DNA of 64,000 nucleotides from Caballeronia telluris (GTDB lineage: Bacteria > Pseudomonadota > Gammaproteobacteria > Burkholderiales > Burkholderiaceae): contig NZ_FCNZ02000001.1 in assembly GCF_001544495.1 (NCBI RefSeq), positions 600,092 to 664,091 of the forward strand, given 5' to 3'. Below are positions 52,531-61,872 of the stretch, piece after piece. A program made the position numbers and the translations under genes. The first letter of the stretch is position 1; every line of letters starts with the position of its first letter. Under the pieces are notes generated by a model. It saw nothing but the letters and a program-made list of their open reading frames with translations, made no database searches and was not told the DNA's origin.

Positions 52531-53613
52531 ATGCGCGTCGTCACCTTGAAAAATCTGCTCGTGAACCTGGACCGGCTCAAGGATTTCGACGAAGTCGTCG
52601 ACGTCCGCACGCCGCTCGAATTCGCCGAGGATCACATTCCCGGAGCGATCAATGCCCCCGTTCTGAGCAACGAGGAGCGCGCGATCGTCGGCACGATGTA
52701 CAAGCAGGTTTCGCCGTTCGAGGCGACGCGCGTCGGCGCCGCGATGGTCGCGCGCAACATCGCGCTGCATCTCGAGACCACGTTCGCCGACCGTCCGCGC
52801 AACTGGCGGCCGCTCATTTATTGCTGGCGCGGCGGCAAGCGCTCCGGCTCGATGACGACGTGGTTCAACATGATCGGCTGGCAGGCGCGTCAGCTCGAAG
52901 GCGGCTACAAGTCGTACCGGCGCGCGACGCTCGATCTGCTCGACGCGCTGCCGAAGCGCTTTCGCTATGTCGCGCTCGTCGGCCATACGGGCAGCGGCAA
53001 GACGCGCCTGTTGCAGGCGTTGCGCGCGGCGGGCGCGCAGGTGCTCGATCTCGAAGGGCTCGCCGCGCATCGCGGGTCGCTGCTCGGCGCGCTGCCGGGC
53101 GAGCCGCAGCCGTCGCAGAAGGGTTTCGACTCCGCGCTCGTCGGCGTGCTGCGCGGCTTCGACGTGTCGCGGCCGGTGTTCGTCGAGGCGGAGAGCCGGC
53201 GCATCGGTTCGATCACATTGCCGGAGTCGCTGCTCGTGACGTTTCATCGCGGCGCGTGCGTCGAGGTGGAAGCGAGCCACGACGACCGCATCGCGTTCCT
53301 GCTGCAAGACTACGGCCATCTCTTCGACGAACCCGCGTTCTTCAAGCAGCAGCTCGCCAAGCTGATCGGCCTGCATAGCCGCGAGCGCGTGATGCACTGG
53401 CATCGGCTGATCGACGAAGGCGCGAGGAGCGCGTTGTTCGCCGAACTGATCGACCTGCATTACGACCCGGCGTATGCGCGCAGCAGCGGCGCGCATTTCA
53501 CCGAACTGGAGCACGCAACGCATGTGCTCTTTCGTCCGAACGATGCCGACAGCGTCGAGCAGGCGAGGGCGATTCTCGCCCAACTGAACGAAACGGCCGT
53601 GGCGACCGGTTGA
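52531..53613 (+). CDS. mnmH: tRNA 2-selenouridine synthase
   Basis: 360 residues. It replaces sulfur by selenium in the wobble base of certain tRNAs (2-thiouridine via a geranylated form to 2-selenouridine). The N-terminal rhodanese domain has VVDVRTPLEFAEDHIPGAIN and the active Cys in LIYCWRGGKRSGSMTTW; the C-terminal P-loop domain starts VALVGHTGSGKTRLLQAL. The reaction needs selenophosphate from SelD, which is not in this window. Confidence 0.95.
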   Translation: MRVVTLKNLLVNLDRLKDFDEVVDVRTPLEFAEDHIPGAINAPVLSNEERAIVGTMYKQVSPFEATRVGAAMVARNIALHLETTFADRPRNWRPLIYCWRGGKRSGSMTTWFNMIGWQARQLEGGYKSYRRATLDLLDALPKRFRYVALVGHTGSGKTRLLQALRAAGAQVLDLEGLAAHRGSLLGALPGEPQPSQKGFDSALVGVLRGFDVSRPVFVEAESRRIGSITLPESLLVTFHRGACVEVEASHDDRIAFLLQDYGHLFDEPAFFKQQLAKLIGLHSRERVMHWHRLIDEGARSALFAELIDLHYDPAYARSSGAHFTELEHATHVLFRPNDADSVEQARAILAQLNETAVATG

Positions 53614-53674
53614 AGTCCGGCGCTCGAACCTTCGCATCGAATTCGCAATCAACAACGCCTTATTCTCAAGAAAA

Positions 53675-54730
53675 ATGAACACCGCCCATCGACAACCGCG
53701 TATCGCGCTCGGACTCTTGACGTTTGTGCTGATCGCCGTGATCGGCCTCTTCTACGTGAAGTGGTTTCCGTACTACAACCGCGCGTTCGTCGCGGCGAGC
53801 CAGCATTCGATCGGCAAGTCGATCCTGATGGGCACCGCCGCGAGCGCGCCCGAGGCGTCGCTCAAGGCCGCGCTCGATTACGCGCTGGCCTACGGCAAGG
53901 CGATCTGGCAGGCGATGGTGCTCGGCCTGCTGCTCGGCTCCGCCGTGCAGGCGCTGATTCCGCCGCAGTGGGTGGCGCGCGCGCTGGGCCGCAGCGACTT
54001 CGGGAGCGTCGTCAATGGCGGCCTGATGTCGTTGCCGGGGATGATGTGCACGTGCTGCGCGGCGCCCGTCGTCGCGGGATTGCGGGCGCGGCAGGCGGCG
54101 CCGGGCGCGGCGATCGCGTTCTGGCTCGGCAACACGGTGTTGAATCCGGCGGCGCTCGTATTCATGGGCTTCGTGCTCGGCTGGCAGTGGATGGGCCTGC
54201 GGCTCGGCCTGGGCGTGCTGATGGTGTTCGGGCTCGGCTATGTCGTGAACCGGATGGTGACGCCGAAAGAAGCGGAAGCATCGCGCGACGCGCTCAAGCA
54301 GATGATCGACGAGGACGAGCCGGGCACGGCGTTTTCGCGCTGGATGAAGATTCTGGGCCGCATGACGCTGCGTCTCGTGCCCGAGTACATCGTGCTCGTG
54401 CTGCTGCTCGGCGCGGCGCGTGCGTGGCTCTTTCCGCACATCGGACCTGACATCGACAACAGTCTGATCTGGATCGTGGCGTTCGCGGTCGCGGGCATGC
54501 TGTTCGTCATTCCGACGGCGGGCGAAGTGCCGATCATCCAGGCGATGCTTTCGCTCGGGATGGCGGCGGGCCCCGCCGGTGCGCTGCTGATGACGCTGCC
54601 GCCGATCAGCGTGCCGTCGCTCGCGATGCTCGGACGATCGTTTCCGCGGCGCGTGCTCGTGGTGGTGTCGGTCGCGGTGGTGGGGTTCGGCATCGTCGCG
54701 GGCGGGATTGCTGTCGCGGCGGGCTTTTGA
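53675..54730 (+). CDS. Predicted permease (DUF318/ArsP-like)
   Basis: 351 residues, about eight to ten membrane helices. The signature [20 protein letters not shown] and the second-half GMLFVIPTAGEVPIIQAML match the UPF0718/ArsP permease family. Some members export trivalent organoarsenicals through paired cysteines, but most are untested; substrate unknown. It follows mnmH by 61 bp. The Cys cluster (C-T-C-C) suggests thiol-reactive or metal cargo, which is inference. Confidence 0.85.
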   Translation: MNTAHRQPRIALGLLTFVLIAVIGLFYVKWFPYYNRAFVAASQHSIGKSILMGTAASAPEASLKAALDYALAYGKAIWQAMVLGLLLGSAVQALIPPQWVARALGRSDFGSVVNGGLMSLPGMMCTCCAAPVVAGLRARQAAPGAAIAFWLGNTVLNPAALVFMGFVLGWQWMGLRLGLGVLMVFGLGYVVNRMVTPKEAEASRDALKQMIDEDEPGTAFSRWMKILGRMTLRLVPEYIVLVLLLGAARAWLFPHIGPDIDNSLIWIVAFAVAGMLFVIPTAGEVPIIQAMLSLGMAAGPAGALLMTLPPISVPSLAMLGRSFPRRVLVVVSVAVVGFGIVAGGIAVAAGF

Positions 54731-54772
54731 GTGGATTGGCGCGGGCGCGGCGCCTCGGCTGCACGCCGAGGC

Positions 54773-54922
54773 TCAGTGTCCGGCCCCCGCCCGAATGAGC
54801 AGCTTGAACGGCAGGGCGAGCAACATCGCCCCGCCGACCCCGGCGAACCAGAGCGCGACAAACCAACCCGCCCGCGCCAGCTTGCCGCGCCCGGCGGCCT
54901 TAATGGTAGTGATGTTCGCCAT
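54773..54922 (-). CDS. DUF2474 small protein of the cyanide-insensitive oxidase operon
   Basis: 49 residues, MANITTIKAAGRGKLARAGW then one membrane helix (FVALWFAGVGGAMLLALPFK). DUF2474 proteins are found just after cydB/cioB and may be a small accessory subunit like CydX. It overlaps the cydB end by 23 bp. Confidence 0.85.
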   Translation of the reverse strand: MANITTIKAAGRGKLARAGWFVALWFAGVGGAMLLALPFKLLIRAGAGH

Positions 54923-55901
54923 GCCGCACCTTTCCTCTGAAGACCCAATATCCAAGCGTGGTGTACGCCACGATCACGGGCAGGATGACCGCCGCCCCGA
55001 CGATCGTGAACAACTGGCTGGAGCGCGGCGCGGCCGCATCCCACAGCGAGACGCCCGGCAAGACGTCATGCGGTGAAATGCTCACGACGAGCCCCGCGAA
55101 TCCGAGCAGCACGAACCCGAGCGCCATCGCGAACGGCCGTCGCTCATGCCGGGAGCGAATCGAGCGCCGCATGACCCACGCGCACGCCACCACCAGCACC
55201 GGCACCGGCAGCAGCCGGTAAAAGAGCGGCGAATCGAACCAGCGCATCGCGATGCCCTGATCCTGAAACGGCGTCCAGATGCTGACCACGGCGATCGTCG
55301 CGAGTTGCAGGACGGTGAGCGGCCACACGATCCGGTAGAACCGCCGCTGCAGGTCGCCCTCGGTCTTCGCGATCAGCCAGCAGCAGCCGAGCAGCGCGTA
55401 AGTCACCACGAGCGCCACGCCCGTGAACATGCTGAACGGCGTGAACCAGCCAAACGCTTCGCCGGAAAAACGGCCATCGGCGACCGGGATGCCGTCGAGG
55501 AACGCGCCCAGCGCCACGCCCTGAAAGAACGTCGCGCCCGCCGATCCGCCGATGAACGCAAGGTCCCAAAGATGCTTCGTGCGCGACGCCTTCGCGCGAA
55601 TCTCGAACGAGACGCCGCGAAAGATCAGGCACACGAGCATCAGCACGAGCGGCAGATAGAGCGCGGAAAGGACGGTCGAATAGAGCATCGGGAACGCGGC
55701 GAACAGACCCGCGCCGCCGAGCACGAGCCAGGTCTCGTTGCCGTCCCAGACGGGCGCGACGGTGTTCATCATGACGTCGCGGTCGTGCTCGTCGGGGAAG
55801 AGCGGAAACAGAATGCCGATGCCGAGATCGAAGCCGTCCAGCACGACGTACATCAGCAGGCCCAGCGCGATGATCGCCGCCCATGCGAGGGTGAGATCCA
55901 T
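54900..55901 (-). CDS. cydB: Cytochrome bd-type ubiquinol oxidase subunit II (CioB-like)
   Basis: 333 residues, about eight membrane helices. Family start LTLAWAAIIALGLLMYVVLD, then GFDLGIGIL and NTVAPVWDGNETWLVLGG. With CydA it forms a terminal oxidase in the inner membrane. Being shorter than the E. coli subunit and followed by DUF2474, it fits the cyanide-insensitive (Cio) branch. It starts 3 bp after the cydA stop. The His-rich end (RHGEHHYH) is usual for this branch. Confidence 0.94.
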   Translation of the reverse strand: MDLTLAWAAIIALGLLMYVVLDGFDLGIGILFPLFPDEHDRDVMMNTVAPVWDGNETWLVLGGAGLFAAFPMLYSTVLSALYLPLVLMLVCLIFRGVSFEIRAKASRTKHLWDLAFIGGSAGATFFQGVALGAFLDGIPVADGRFSGEAFGWFTPFSMFTGVALVVTYALLGCCWLIAKTEGDLQRRFYRIVWPLTVLQLATIAVVSIWTPFQDQGIAMRWFDSPLFYRLLPVPVLVVACAWVMRRSIRSRHERRPFAMALGFVLLGFAGLVVSISPHDVLPGVSLWDAAAPRSSQLFTIVGAAVILPVIVAYTTLGYWVFRGKVRHGEHHYH

Positions 55902-55904
55902 GAC

Positions 55905-57317
55905 TTATGCTCCTTCGATCGATTGATTGACGGCGCTCAACGGGCGCCTCGCGGTGTGGCCGGCGTCGTCGATGCCGGGCGCGTGTGTCGTCGTGCCGGG
56001 CAGCGCCGGGCCGTGCTTCAAGAGCTTCAGCAAGTAGTAGATGCCGGTGCCGAACACGAGCGTGTAGACGATCACGAAGACGAGCAGCGAGACTCCGACT
56101 TGCTGCGCCGTGACGGGCGAAACGGCGTCGGCGGTACGCATCACGCCGTACACGACCCACGGCTGGCGGCCCGCTTCGGTCGTCACCCAGCCCGCGAGCA
56201 GCGTGATGAAACCGGTCGGCCCCATCGCGAGCACGAAACGCAGGAATCCGCGCGATTCATAGAGCCTGCCGCGACGGCGCAACAGCCACGCCGCCGCCGA
56301 CATCGCGATCATCAGCACGCCGAGTCCCGCCATGATCCGGAAGCTCCAGAAGACGACGGTCGAATTCGGGCGGTCTTCTTTCGGGAAGGACTTGAGTCCG
56401 CGAATCTCGCCGTCCCAGCTGTGCGTGAGGATCAGGCTGCCGAGGTGCGGAATCGACACGGCGTACTTCGTCGTCTCGGCTTCCATGTCCGGGATGCCGA
56501 ACAGGTTGAGCGCGGTGCCGCCTTGCTCGGTGTCCCAGAGGCCCTCGATCGCCGCGATCTTCGCCGGCTGATGCTCGCGCGTGTTGATGCCGTGCGCATC
56601 GCCGACGATCGCCTGCACCGGCGTCAGCACGAGCAGCAGCCAGAGCGCCATCGAAAACATCTTCTTGATCGCCGGATCGCGGCGGCCCTTCAGCAGATGC
56701 CACGCGCCGGTCGCGGCCACCACCAGCCCCGCGACGATGAACGCCGCGATCGTCATGTGCGCGAGCCGGTACGGGAACGACGGATTGAAGATGATCGCGA
56801 ACCAGTCGACGGGCACGACGTGGTCGCCTTCGATACGATAGCCCTGCGGCGTCTGCATCCAGCTGTTCGAGGCGAGAATCCAGAACGTCGAGATGATCGT
56901 GCCGATCGCGACCATCAGCGTGGCGCCGAAGTGCGCCTTCCTGCCGACCTTGTTCCAGCCGAACAGCATGATCCCCAGGAAGCCTGCTTCGAGAAAGAAC
57001 GCGGTCATGACTTCATATGCGAGGAGCGGCCCGGTGACGGGTCCGGCGAAGCTTGAGAAGCCGCCCCAGTTGGTGCCGAACTCGTAGCTCATCACGACGC
57101 CCGACACGACGCCCATGCCGAACGCGACGGCGAAAATCTTGGACCAGAAGAGGCACAGCTCCTTGTAGACGGGCTTGCCGGTCTTGAGCCAGGCGCCTTC
57201 GAGGACCGCGATGAAGCTCGCGAGCCCGATGCTCAGCGCTGGAAAAATGATGTGAAACGATACGGTAAAGGCGAACTGGATTCGCGCGAGATCCAGCGCT
57301 TCCTGAGTCGATTGCAT
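55905..57317 (-). CDS. cydA: Cytochrome bd-type ubiquinol oxidase subunit I (CioA-like)
   Basis: 470 residues. Heme-binding subunit with the N-terminal FAFTVSFHIIFPALSIGLAS (heme His), the EFGTNWGGFSSFAGPVTGP block and the quinol-loop end marker GRQPWVVYGVMRTADAVSP. The short Q-loop points to the cyanide-insensitive type. The start MQSTQEALDL at 57317 was chosen over an extended frame with no similarity. It provides oxygen respiration at low oxygen or under nitrosative stress, complementing the nitrate reductase at the other end. Confidence 0.95.
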   Translation of the reverse strand: MQSTQEALDLARIQFAFTVSFHIIFPALSIGLASFIAVLEGAWLKTGKPVYKELCLFWSKIFAVAFGMGVVSGVVMSYEFGTNWGGFSSFAGPVTGPLLAYEVMTAFFLEAGFLGIMLFGWNKVGRKAHFGATLMVAIGTIISTFWILASNSWMQTPQGYRIEGDHVVPVDWFAIIFNPSFPYRLAHMTIAAFIVAGLVVAATGAWHLLKGRRDPAIKKMFSMALWLLLVLTPVQAIVGDAHGINTREHQPAKIAAIEGLWDTEQGGTALNLFGIPDMEAETTKYAVSIPHLGSLILTHSWDGEIRGLKSFPKEDRPNSTVVFWSFRIMAGLGVLMIAMSAAAWLLRRRGRLYESRGFLRFVLAMGPTGFITLLAGWVTTEAGRQPWVVYGVMRTADAVSPVTAQQVGVSLLVFVIVYTLVFGTGIYYLLKLLKHGPALPGTTTHAPGIDDAGHTARRPLSAVNQSIEGA

Positions 57318-57758
57318 GATGGATTGAGCGGGTTGCGCACGTCGCTCGGCGGCGCGCTTTCGTCGGTTGATCGGTTGGTGACGGACGAAGCTTAACGAGC
57401 TTTTGAAGTGCGTGTTGCGTCGCGTCAAAGAATGGCGAATGCGCGCAAATGTCGCAGGATCAAGGCGTTGGCGCGCGTAAACGCCTGAATTGGCGTGCTT
57501 TTTCGAAATGATTCGCTTGAGCGCGTGACGCGCACGGCGCGCCATTTTCGCGACAATCGACCGCACTGCGACAATCGGACTGCGGGGCGTCTGCGCGCAA
57601 TTGCGCCGATGTCACGTCGGGCGTGGTGCGCATAATGCTTGGACCTGTACGCGGGGAACTGTGCCATGTCGTCACGACGTCGGCCGTGCCGGACGGTTCG
57701 ACGGATAACATAGCGGCTTTTTTTGCCGCGCCGATGCGACCAGAAGAGGAGAAACACC
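57318..57758. promoter_or_regulatory. Divergent spacer between cydA and the metallopeptidase gene
   Basis: 441 bp without a supported gene. It must carry the promoters of the oxidase operon (minus) and of the metallopeptidase (plus). Minus-strand readings here have a composition unlike the neighbours. No operator was recognised. Confidence 0.4.
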
Positions 57759-58634
57759 ATGCGTCTCGATGACGAAGCAGAAAGCCAGAATGTCGAGGAC
57801 CGTCGCGGCGGCGGCGGAGGATTTCGGGTCGGCGGCGGCAGTATCGGGATCGGGACGATCGTCGTCGCGCTCGCGGCCTCGTATTTCCTCGGCATCAATC
57901 CGATGGTGATCATCAACGGCGCCTCGCAGATGCAGTCGCAGGCGCCGCAGCAGCAGGCCGCGCCCGCGAACCGGCCGCCCGCGAACGACGCGGGCGCCGT
58001 CTTCGTGCGCCGCGTGCTCGGCAACACCGAACGCACCTGGCAGGAAATCTTCCGCACGCAGTTCAACCAGGACTATCCGCCGCCGAAGCTCGTCCTGTTC
58101 TCGGGCGGCACGCAGACCGCCTGCGGCGTCGGCGAAACGGCGATGGGCCCGTTCTATTGTCCCGCCGACCGCAAGGTCTACATCGACCTGTCGTTCTATC
58201 GCGAGTTGCGCGAGCGTTTCGGCGCGAGCGGCGACTTCGCGCAGGCTTACGTGATCGCGCATGAAGTCGGGCATCACGTGCAAAACGTGCTCGGCATTTC
58301 CGAGAAAGTCGACGCCGCGCGCTCGCGCATGTCGCGCGAGCGCGCGAACGCGCTGTCCGTGCGCGTCGAGTTGCAGGCCGACTGCTACGCCGGCGTCTGG
58401 GCCGCGACCGCCCAGCGCGACAACGCCAAACTCATCGAGCCCGGCGATTTCGCGGAGGGCCTGAACGCGGCGGCGGCCATCGGCGACGACCGGCTTCAGA
58501 AGCAAACCCAGGGTCGCGTGGTGCCCGAAGCGTTCACGCACGGCACGAGTGAGCAGCGTCAGCGCTGGCTCAAGCGCGGACTGTCGAGCGGCGACATTCG
58601 CCAGTGCGATACCTTCGCGGCGTCGACGCTTTGA
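57759..58634 (+). CDS. Neutral zinc metallopeptidase, YpfJ/KPN_02809 family
   Basis: 291 residues. N-terminal charged segment (MRLDDEAESQNVEDRRGGGG), one membrane helix (IGIGTIVVALAASYFLGI), then a Gln/Pro/Ala linker and a peptidase domain with the zinc motif VIAHEVGHHVQNVLG (HExxH) and the third-ligand region ELQADCYAGVWAA. Length and layout are typical. AGGAG sits 6-10 bases before the ATG. The substrate is unknown; the catalytic domain probably faces the periplasm. Confidence 0.92.
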   Translation: MRLDDEAESQNVEDRRGGGGGFRVGGGSIGIGTIVVALAASYFLGINPMVIINGASQMQSQAPQQQAAPANRPPANDAGAVFVRRVLGNTERTWQEIFRTQFNQDYPPPKLVLFSGGTQTACGVGETAMGPFYCPADRKVYIDLSFYRELRERFGASGDFAQAYVIAHEVGHHVQNVLGISEKVDAARSRMSRERANALSVRVELQADCYAGVWAATAQRDNAKLIEPGDFAEGLNAAAAIGDDRLQKQTQGRVVPEAFTHGTSEQRQRWLKRGLSSGDIRQCDTFAASTL

Positions 58635-58718
58635 AATAAGCAAAGCAGAAATCGTCGGTTCCTTGCCGGCGGACGGATGGTTACGCTTTCTCATTCGTCC
58701 GCTCGCGCATCCACCGAC

Positions 58719-60107
58719 ATGCCCAAACACATTCTGCTGAACGCCTTCAACATGAACTGCGTCGGCCATATCAATCATGGCCTCTGGACGCATCCGCGCG
58801 ACCAGTCGACGCGCTACAAGGACATCGCGTACTGGACGGAACTCGCGCAGTTGCTCGAACGCGGTCTGTTCGACGGCCTGTTTCTCGCCGATATCGTCGG
58901 TGTCTACGATGTCTACCAACAATCGGTCGATCTGCCGCTGCGCGAATCGATCCAGCTTCCGGTCAACGATCCGCTTCTGACCGTCTCCGCGATGGCGGCC
59001 GCGACGCGCCATCTCGGCTTCGGCGTCACGGTGAACCTGACCTACGAGTTGCCGTATCTGCTCGCCCGGCGCTTCTCGACACTCGATCACCTGACGAACG
59101 GCCGCATCGGCTGGAACATCGTGACCGGCTATCTGGAAAGCGCCGCGAAGGCGATGGGCCTCGGGCAGCAGATCGAGCACGACGAACGCTACGACCGCGC
59201 CGAGGAATTTCTCGACGTCGTGTACGAGTTGTGGGAGCGAAGCTGGCAGGAAGGCGCGGTGCGCGCGGACCGCGAAGCGCGCGTCTACGCCGATCCGGCG
59301 CGCGTGCGGCCGATCGCGCATCACGGCAAGTACTACGACGTCGAGGGTTATCACTTGTCGGAGCCGTCGCCGCAACGCACGCCGGTGCTGTTCCAGGCGG
59401 GAGCGTCGGGGCGCGGGCAGGCGTTCGCGGCGCGCCACGCGGAGTGCGTGTTCGTCTCGCAGCAGGAGCGCGGCGCGCTGAAAAAACTCGTGAGCGGCGT
59501 GCGTGACGAAGTCGAACGGGAAGGCCGTCAGCGCGACGACATCAAGTTCTTCATGGGCATGTCGATCGTCACGGCGGCCACCGAGCGCGAAGCGCGCGAG
59601 AAATACGACGACTACGTGCGATACGCGAGCCCCGAAGCCGGCCTCGCTCACTACGCGAGTTCGAGCGGCATCGACTTCTCGCGTTATGCGCGCAACGAGC
59701 CGATCCGCTATGTGAAGAACAATGCGATCCAGTCGGTCGTGAAAAACCTGACCGCGGCCGGCCGCGAGCGCACGGTCGGCGACATCCTCAGCCAGGAGTT
59801 GCAACTCGGCGGCCGCTACCCGACGCTCGTCGGAAGCGCGTCGCAGGTCGCGGACGAACTCATCGCGTGGATCGAGGACACCGGCATCGACGGCTTCAAC
59901 CTCGCGCGCACGGTCACGCCCGAGTGCTATCGCGATTTCGTCGATCTCGTCGTGCCCGAGTTGCAGGCGCGCGGCGCGTACAAGACGGAATACGGGTCCG
60001 GCACGCTGCGCGAAAAGATTTTCGGCGCCGGGCGCGCGCATCTTCCGGACGCGCATGCGGGGTCGATCGGGCGAGAACTACGCGAGTCGGTCAGAAAAGC
60101 GTCATAA
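58719..60107 (+). CDS. FMN-dependent monooxygenase, NtaA/SnaA/SoxA/DszA family
   Basis: 462 residues of the LLM-class two-component flavin monooxygenases, which use FMNH2 from a separate reductase to oxidise substrates such as nitrilotriacetate or organosulfur compounds. Landmarks: LNAFNMNCVGHINHGLWTHP, FLADIVGVYDVYQ, FSTLDHLTNGRIGWNIVTGY, PVLFQAGASGRGQAFAARHA and DGFNLARTVTPECYRDFVDL. The start at 58719 (MPKHILLNAF) matches family starts; an ATG at 58677 is possible. Substrate cannot be named; no reductase gene is adjacent. Confidence 0.9.
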   Translation: MPKHILLNAFNMNCVGHINHGLWTHPRDQSTRYKDIAYWTELAQLLERGLFDGLFLADIVGVYDVYQQSVDLPLRESIQLPVNDPLLTVSAMAAATRHLGFGVTVNLTYELPYLLARRFSTLDHLTNGRIGWNIVTGYLESAAKAMGLGQQIEHDERYDRAEEFLDVVYELWERSWQEGAVRADREARVYADPARVRPIAHHGKYYDVEGYHLSEPSPQRTPVLFQAGASGRGQAFAARHAECVFVSQQERGALKKLVSGVRDEVEREGRQRDDIKFFMGMSIVTAATEREAREKYDDYVRYASPEAGLAHYASSSGIDFSRYARNEPIRYVKNNAIQSVVKNLTAAGRERTVGDILSQELQLGGRYPTLVGSASQVADELIAWIEDTGIDGFNLARTVTPECYRDFVDLVVPELQARGAYKTEYGSGTLREKIFGAGRAHLPDAHAGSIGRELRESVRKAS

Positions 60108-60202
60108 ATTCACGTTGCACGTAAGTCTTGCCGTATAAGTACTTGACGAAAAATAGTTGCCGTCGGACGATGCTGGGAACTGTCTCAATATTGTCCGAAT
60201 AA

Positions 60203-61114
60203 ATGACCCTGGAATCCGTCATCGCGCCGCTCTTGCCTGCTCTGATTCGTCTGGGGCCCGAGGACGTGCCGTTGCAAACACCGCTGCAATGGCCGATCGT
60301 CGCGGAGGATGGTGCGCTGCTGTTAAATACCGGTACCATCGTTCGCGACGAAAGCACGCGCAATTTTCTGTTCGCGCACTTCGAGCCGCATCGTCGACGG
60401 GACGCCGAGGCGCCGCGCGAATCCCGTGACGCGGACGCATCGCGTGAGGCCGGACCGCTCAAGCTCGACGACATCGGCCTCGCGATCGGCGCGCGCGTGG
60501 GGCTGCGCGCGACAGTCGGTGCCGGCTCGGCGATGTATGCGTCGCGCGTGATCGGCTTCTCCTCGGGGCGGCGCGACGGCGAGCGCGCGCTGTTCGTCAC
60601 GCAGCCGGTGATGAGCGGCGTGGACCGGCTGGACCTCATCCACGGCGAGCAGGTGGAGATGGTGGCGCTGTCGGGGCGCGGCGTGTTCCGCTTCGCGTGC
60701 ACGGTCGATGCGCTGTGCCGCGAGCCGTTCAACTATGTCGTGCTGTCGGAGCCGGGCGGCATCAGGCGTCTGCGGGCGCGCAAGTTCGCGCGCATGCCGA
60801 CGCGGCTGGCCGCGCGCTTTTCAGCGGAAGGGGCAAGCCAGCCGCTCGGGCAAATGGGGCGGGTATGCGACATCAGCCCGTACGGGATGTCGCTCGCGGT
60901 GGTCGAGCCGAGCGCCCAACTCGGCGAGCGGCTGCGCGTGTCGTTTCACTTCAACACCGACGACATCGACGTCCATATCGACACGCACGCCATCGTGCGC
61001 CATGTCGGCACGTCCGATGGCGCGCAGCAGAGCGCCGCCTACGGACTGGAATTCGAGGCGCTCGAACCGTCGCAGCGCATTGCGCTGAAGTCGTTCATGG
61101 CCGAGCACAGCTAG
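60203..61114 (+). CDS. PilZ-domain protein (YcgR-like)
   Basis: 303 residues. A C-terminal PilZ domain (from about residue 195) carries the c-di-GMP motif: RARKFARMPTRLAAR (RxxxR) and VCDISPYGMSLAVVEPSA (DxSxxG). The middle part resembles the flagellar-brake N-terminal domain (DRLDLIHGEQVEMVALSGRG). An N-terminal extension of about 95 residues is less familiar. YcgR-type proteins couple c-di-GMP to flagellar motor output; whether this one does is inferred. Confidence 0.85.
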   Translation: MTLESVIAPLLPALIRLGPEDVPLQTPLQWPIVAEDGALLLNTGTIVRDESTRNFLFAHFEPHRRRDAEAPRESRDADASREAGPLKLDDIGLAIGARVGLRATVGAGSAMYASRVIGFSSGRRDGERALFVTQPVMSGVDRLDLIHGEQVEMVALSGRGVFRFACTVDALCREPFNYVVLSEPGGIRRLRARKFARMPTRLAARFSAEGASQPLGQMGRVCDISPYGMSLAVVEPSAQLGERLRVSFHFNTDDIDVHIDTHAIVRHVGTSDGAQQSAAYGLEFEALEPSQRIALKSFMAEHS

Positions 61115-61129
61115 ACGGCGGGCGCGCGT

Positions 61130-61780
61130 TCAGCCGGGAAAGCCATCGGGAAAGAGACGCTCGACGGCAGCTTCGAAGTGCTGCACGGGCGCGGCGCCGC
61201 GCAGCGCGATGGGCGGAGGCGGCTCTTCGCCGGGCGCGCCCTCGCGCGACAGGACCGCGAACGGCACGCCGGTCACGCCGATCTTCTTCGCGAAATCTTC
61301 GTCCTCGATCACGAGGTCGGTGAATTCGCCTTCCGCCAGCGATTCTTCCAGCAGCTCCGGATCGATGCCGCAGGTCGCGGCGATGTCGAGCAATGCGTCG
61401 GTGTCGCCGATGTCGAGGCCGTCCTCGAAATACGCCTTGAAGAGCGCGCGATGCACGAGTTCATAGCGATTCGACTCGCGCGCGAACATCGCCGTCTCGA
61501 ACGCCTTGCGGCTGCGCGGGTTGACGGCCGGCATGCGCAACGTCAGGCCGCGCTCGGCCGCGAGCGGGTAGACGGACTTTTCCCACTGTTCGATCAGCGC
61601 GTCGTTGTTGGCGCCAGGCAGCGGTGTCGGCTCGGGGCGCAGTTCGAAAGCATGCCAGCGGATCTCGACCGCATCGCCGTAGGCGTTGCGCAACTGGTCG
61701 AGCACGGGCGTCTGCAGGTAGCAGAAGGGGCAAACGAAGTCGGACCAGACGTCGACGTACAAAGCAGGCGTGGATGCCAT
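61130..61780 (-). CDS. DsbA/FrnE-family oxidoreductase
   Basis: 216 residues, thioredoxin fold. The redox motif CPFC lies in YVDVWSDFVCPFCYLQTPVL and the cis-Pro region is KIGVTGVPFAVL. No signal peptide, so it is cytoplasmic, like FrnE, which handles disulfides under oxidative stress or acts on polyketide/2-hydroxychromene-type substrates in relatives. GAGGC lies before the ATG at 61780; the upstream in-frame extension is not family-like. Confidence 0.9.
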   Translation of the reverse strand: MASTPALYVDVWSDFVCPFCYLQTPVLDQLRNAYGDAVEIRWHAFELRPEPTPLPGANNDALIEQWEKSVYPLAAERGLTLRMPAVNPRSRKAFETAMFARESNRYELVHRALFKAYFEDGLDIGDTDALLDIAATCGIDPELLEESLAEGEFTDLVIEDEDFAKKIGVTGVPFAVLSREGAPGEEPPPPIALRGAAPVQHFEAAVERLFPDGFPG

Positions 61781-61872
61781 GAAAAGCCTCGGGGATGCGG
61801 GCGGCGCGCGTCGTGCGAGCGCAGCCGTCTGAACGAAAACCGCTATGTTAACGCGCCGGTGCGCCCTCGCGC

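Noticed and set aside
55146..57056. Plus-strand open frame of 636 codons
   Set aside because: Antisense to cydB and cydA, with an implausible charged composition.
57672..60056. Minus-strand open frame of 794 codons
   Set aside because: Antisense to the metallopeptidase and monooxygenase genes.
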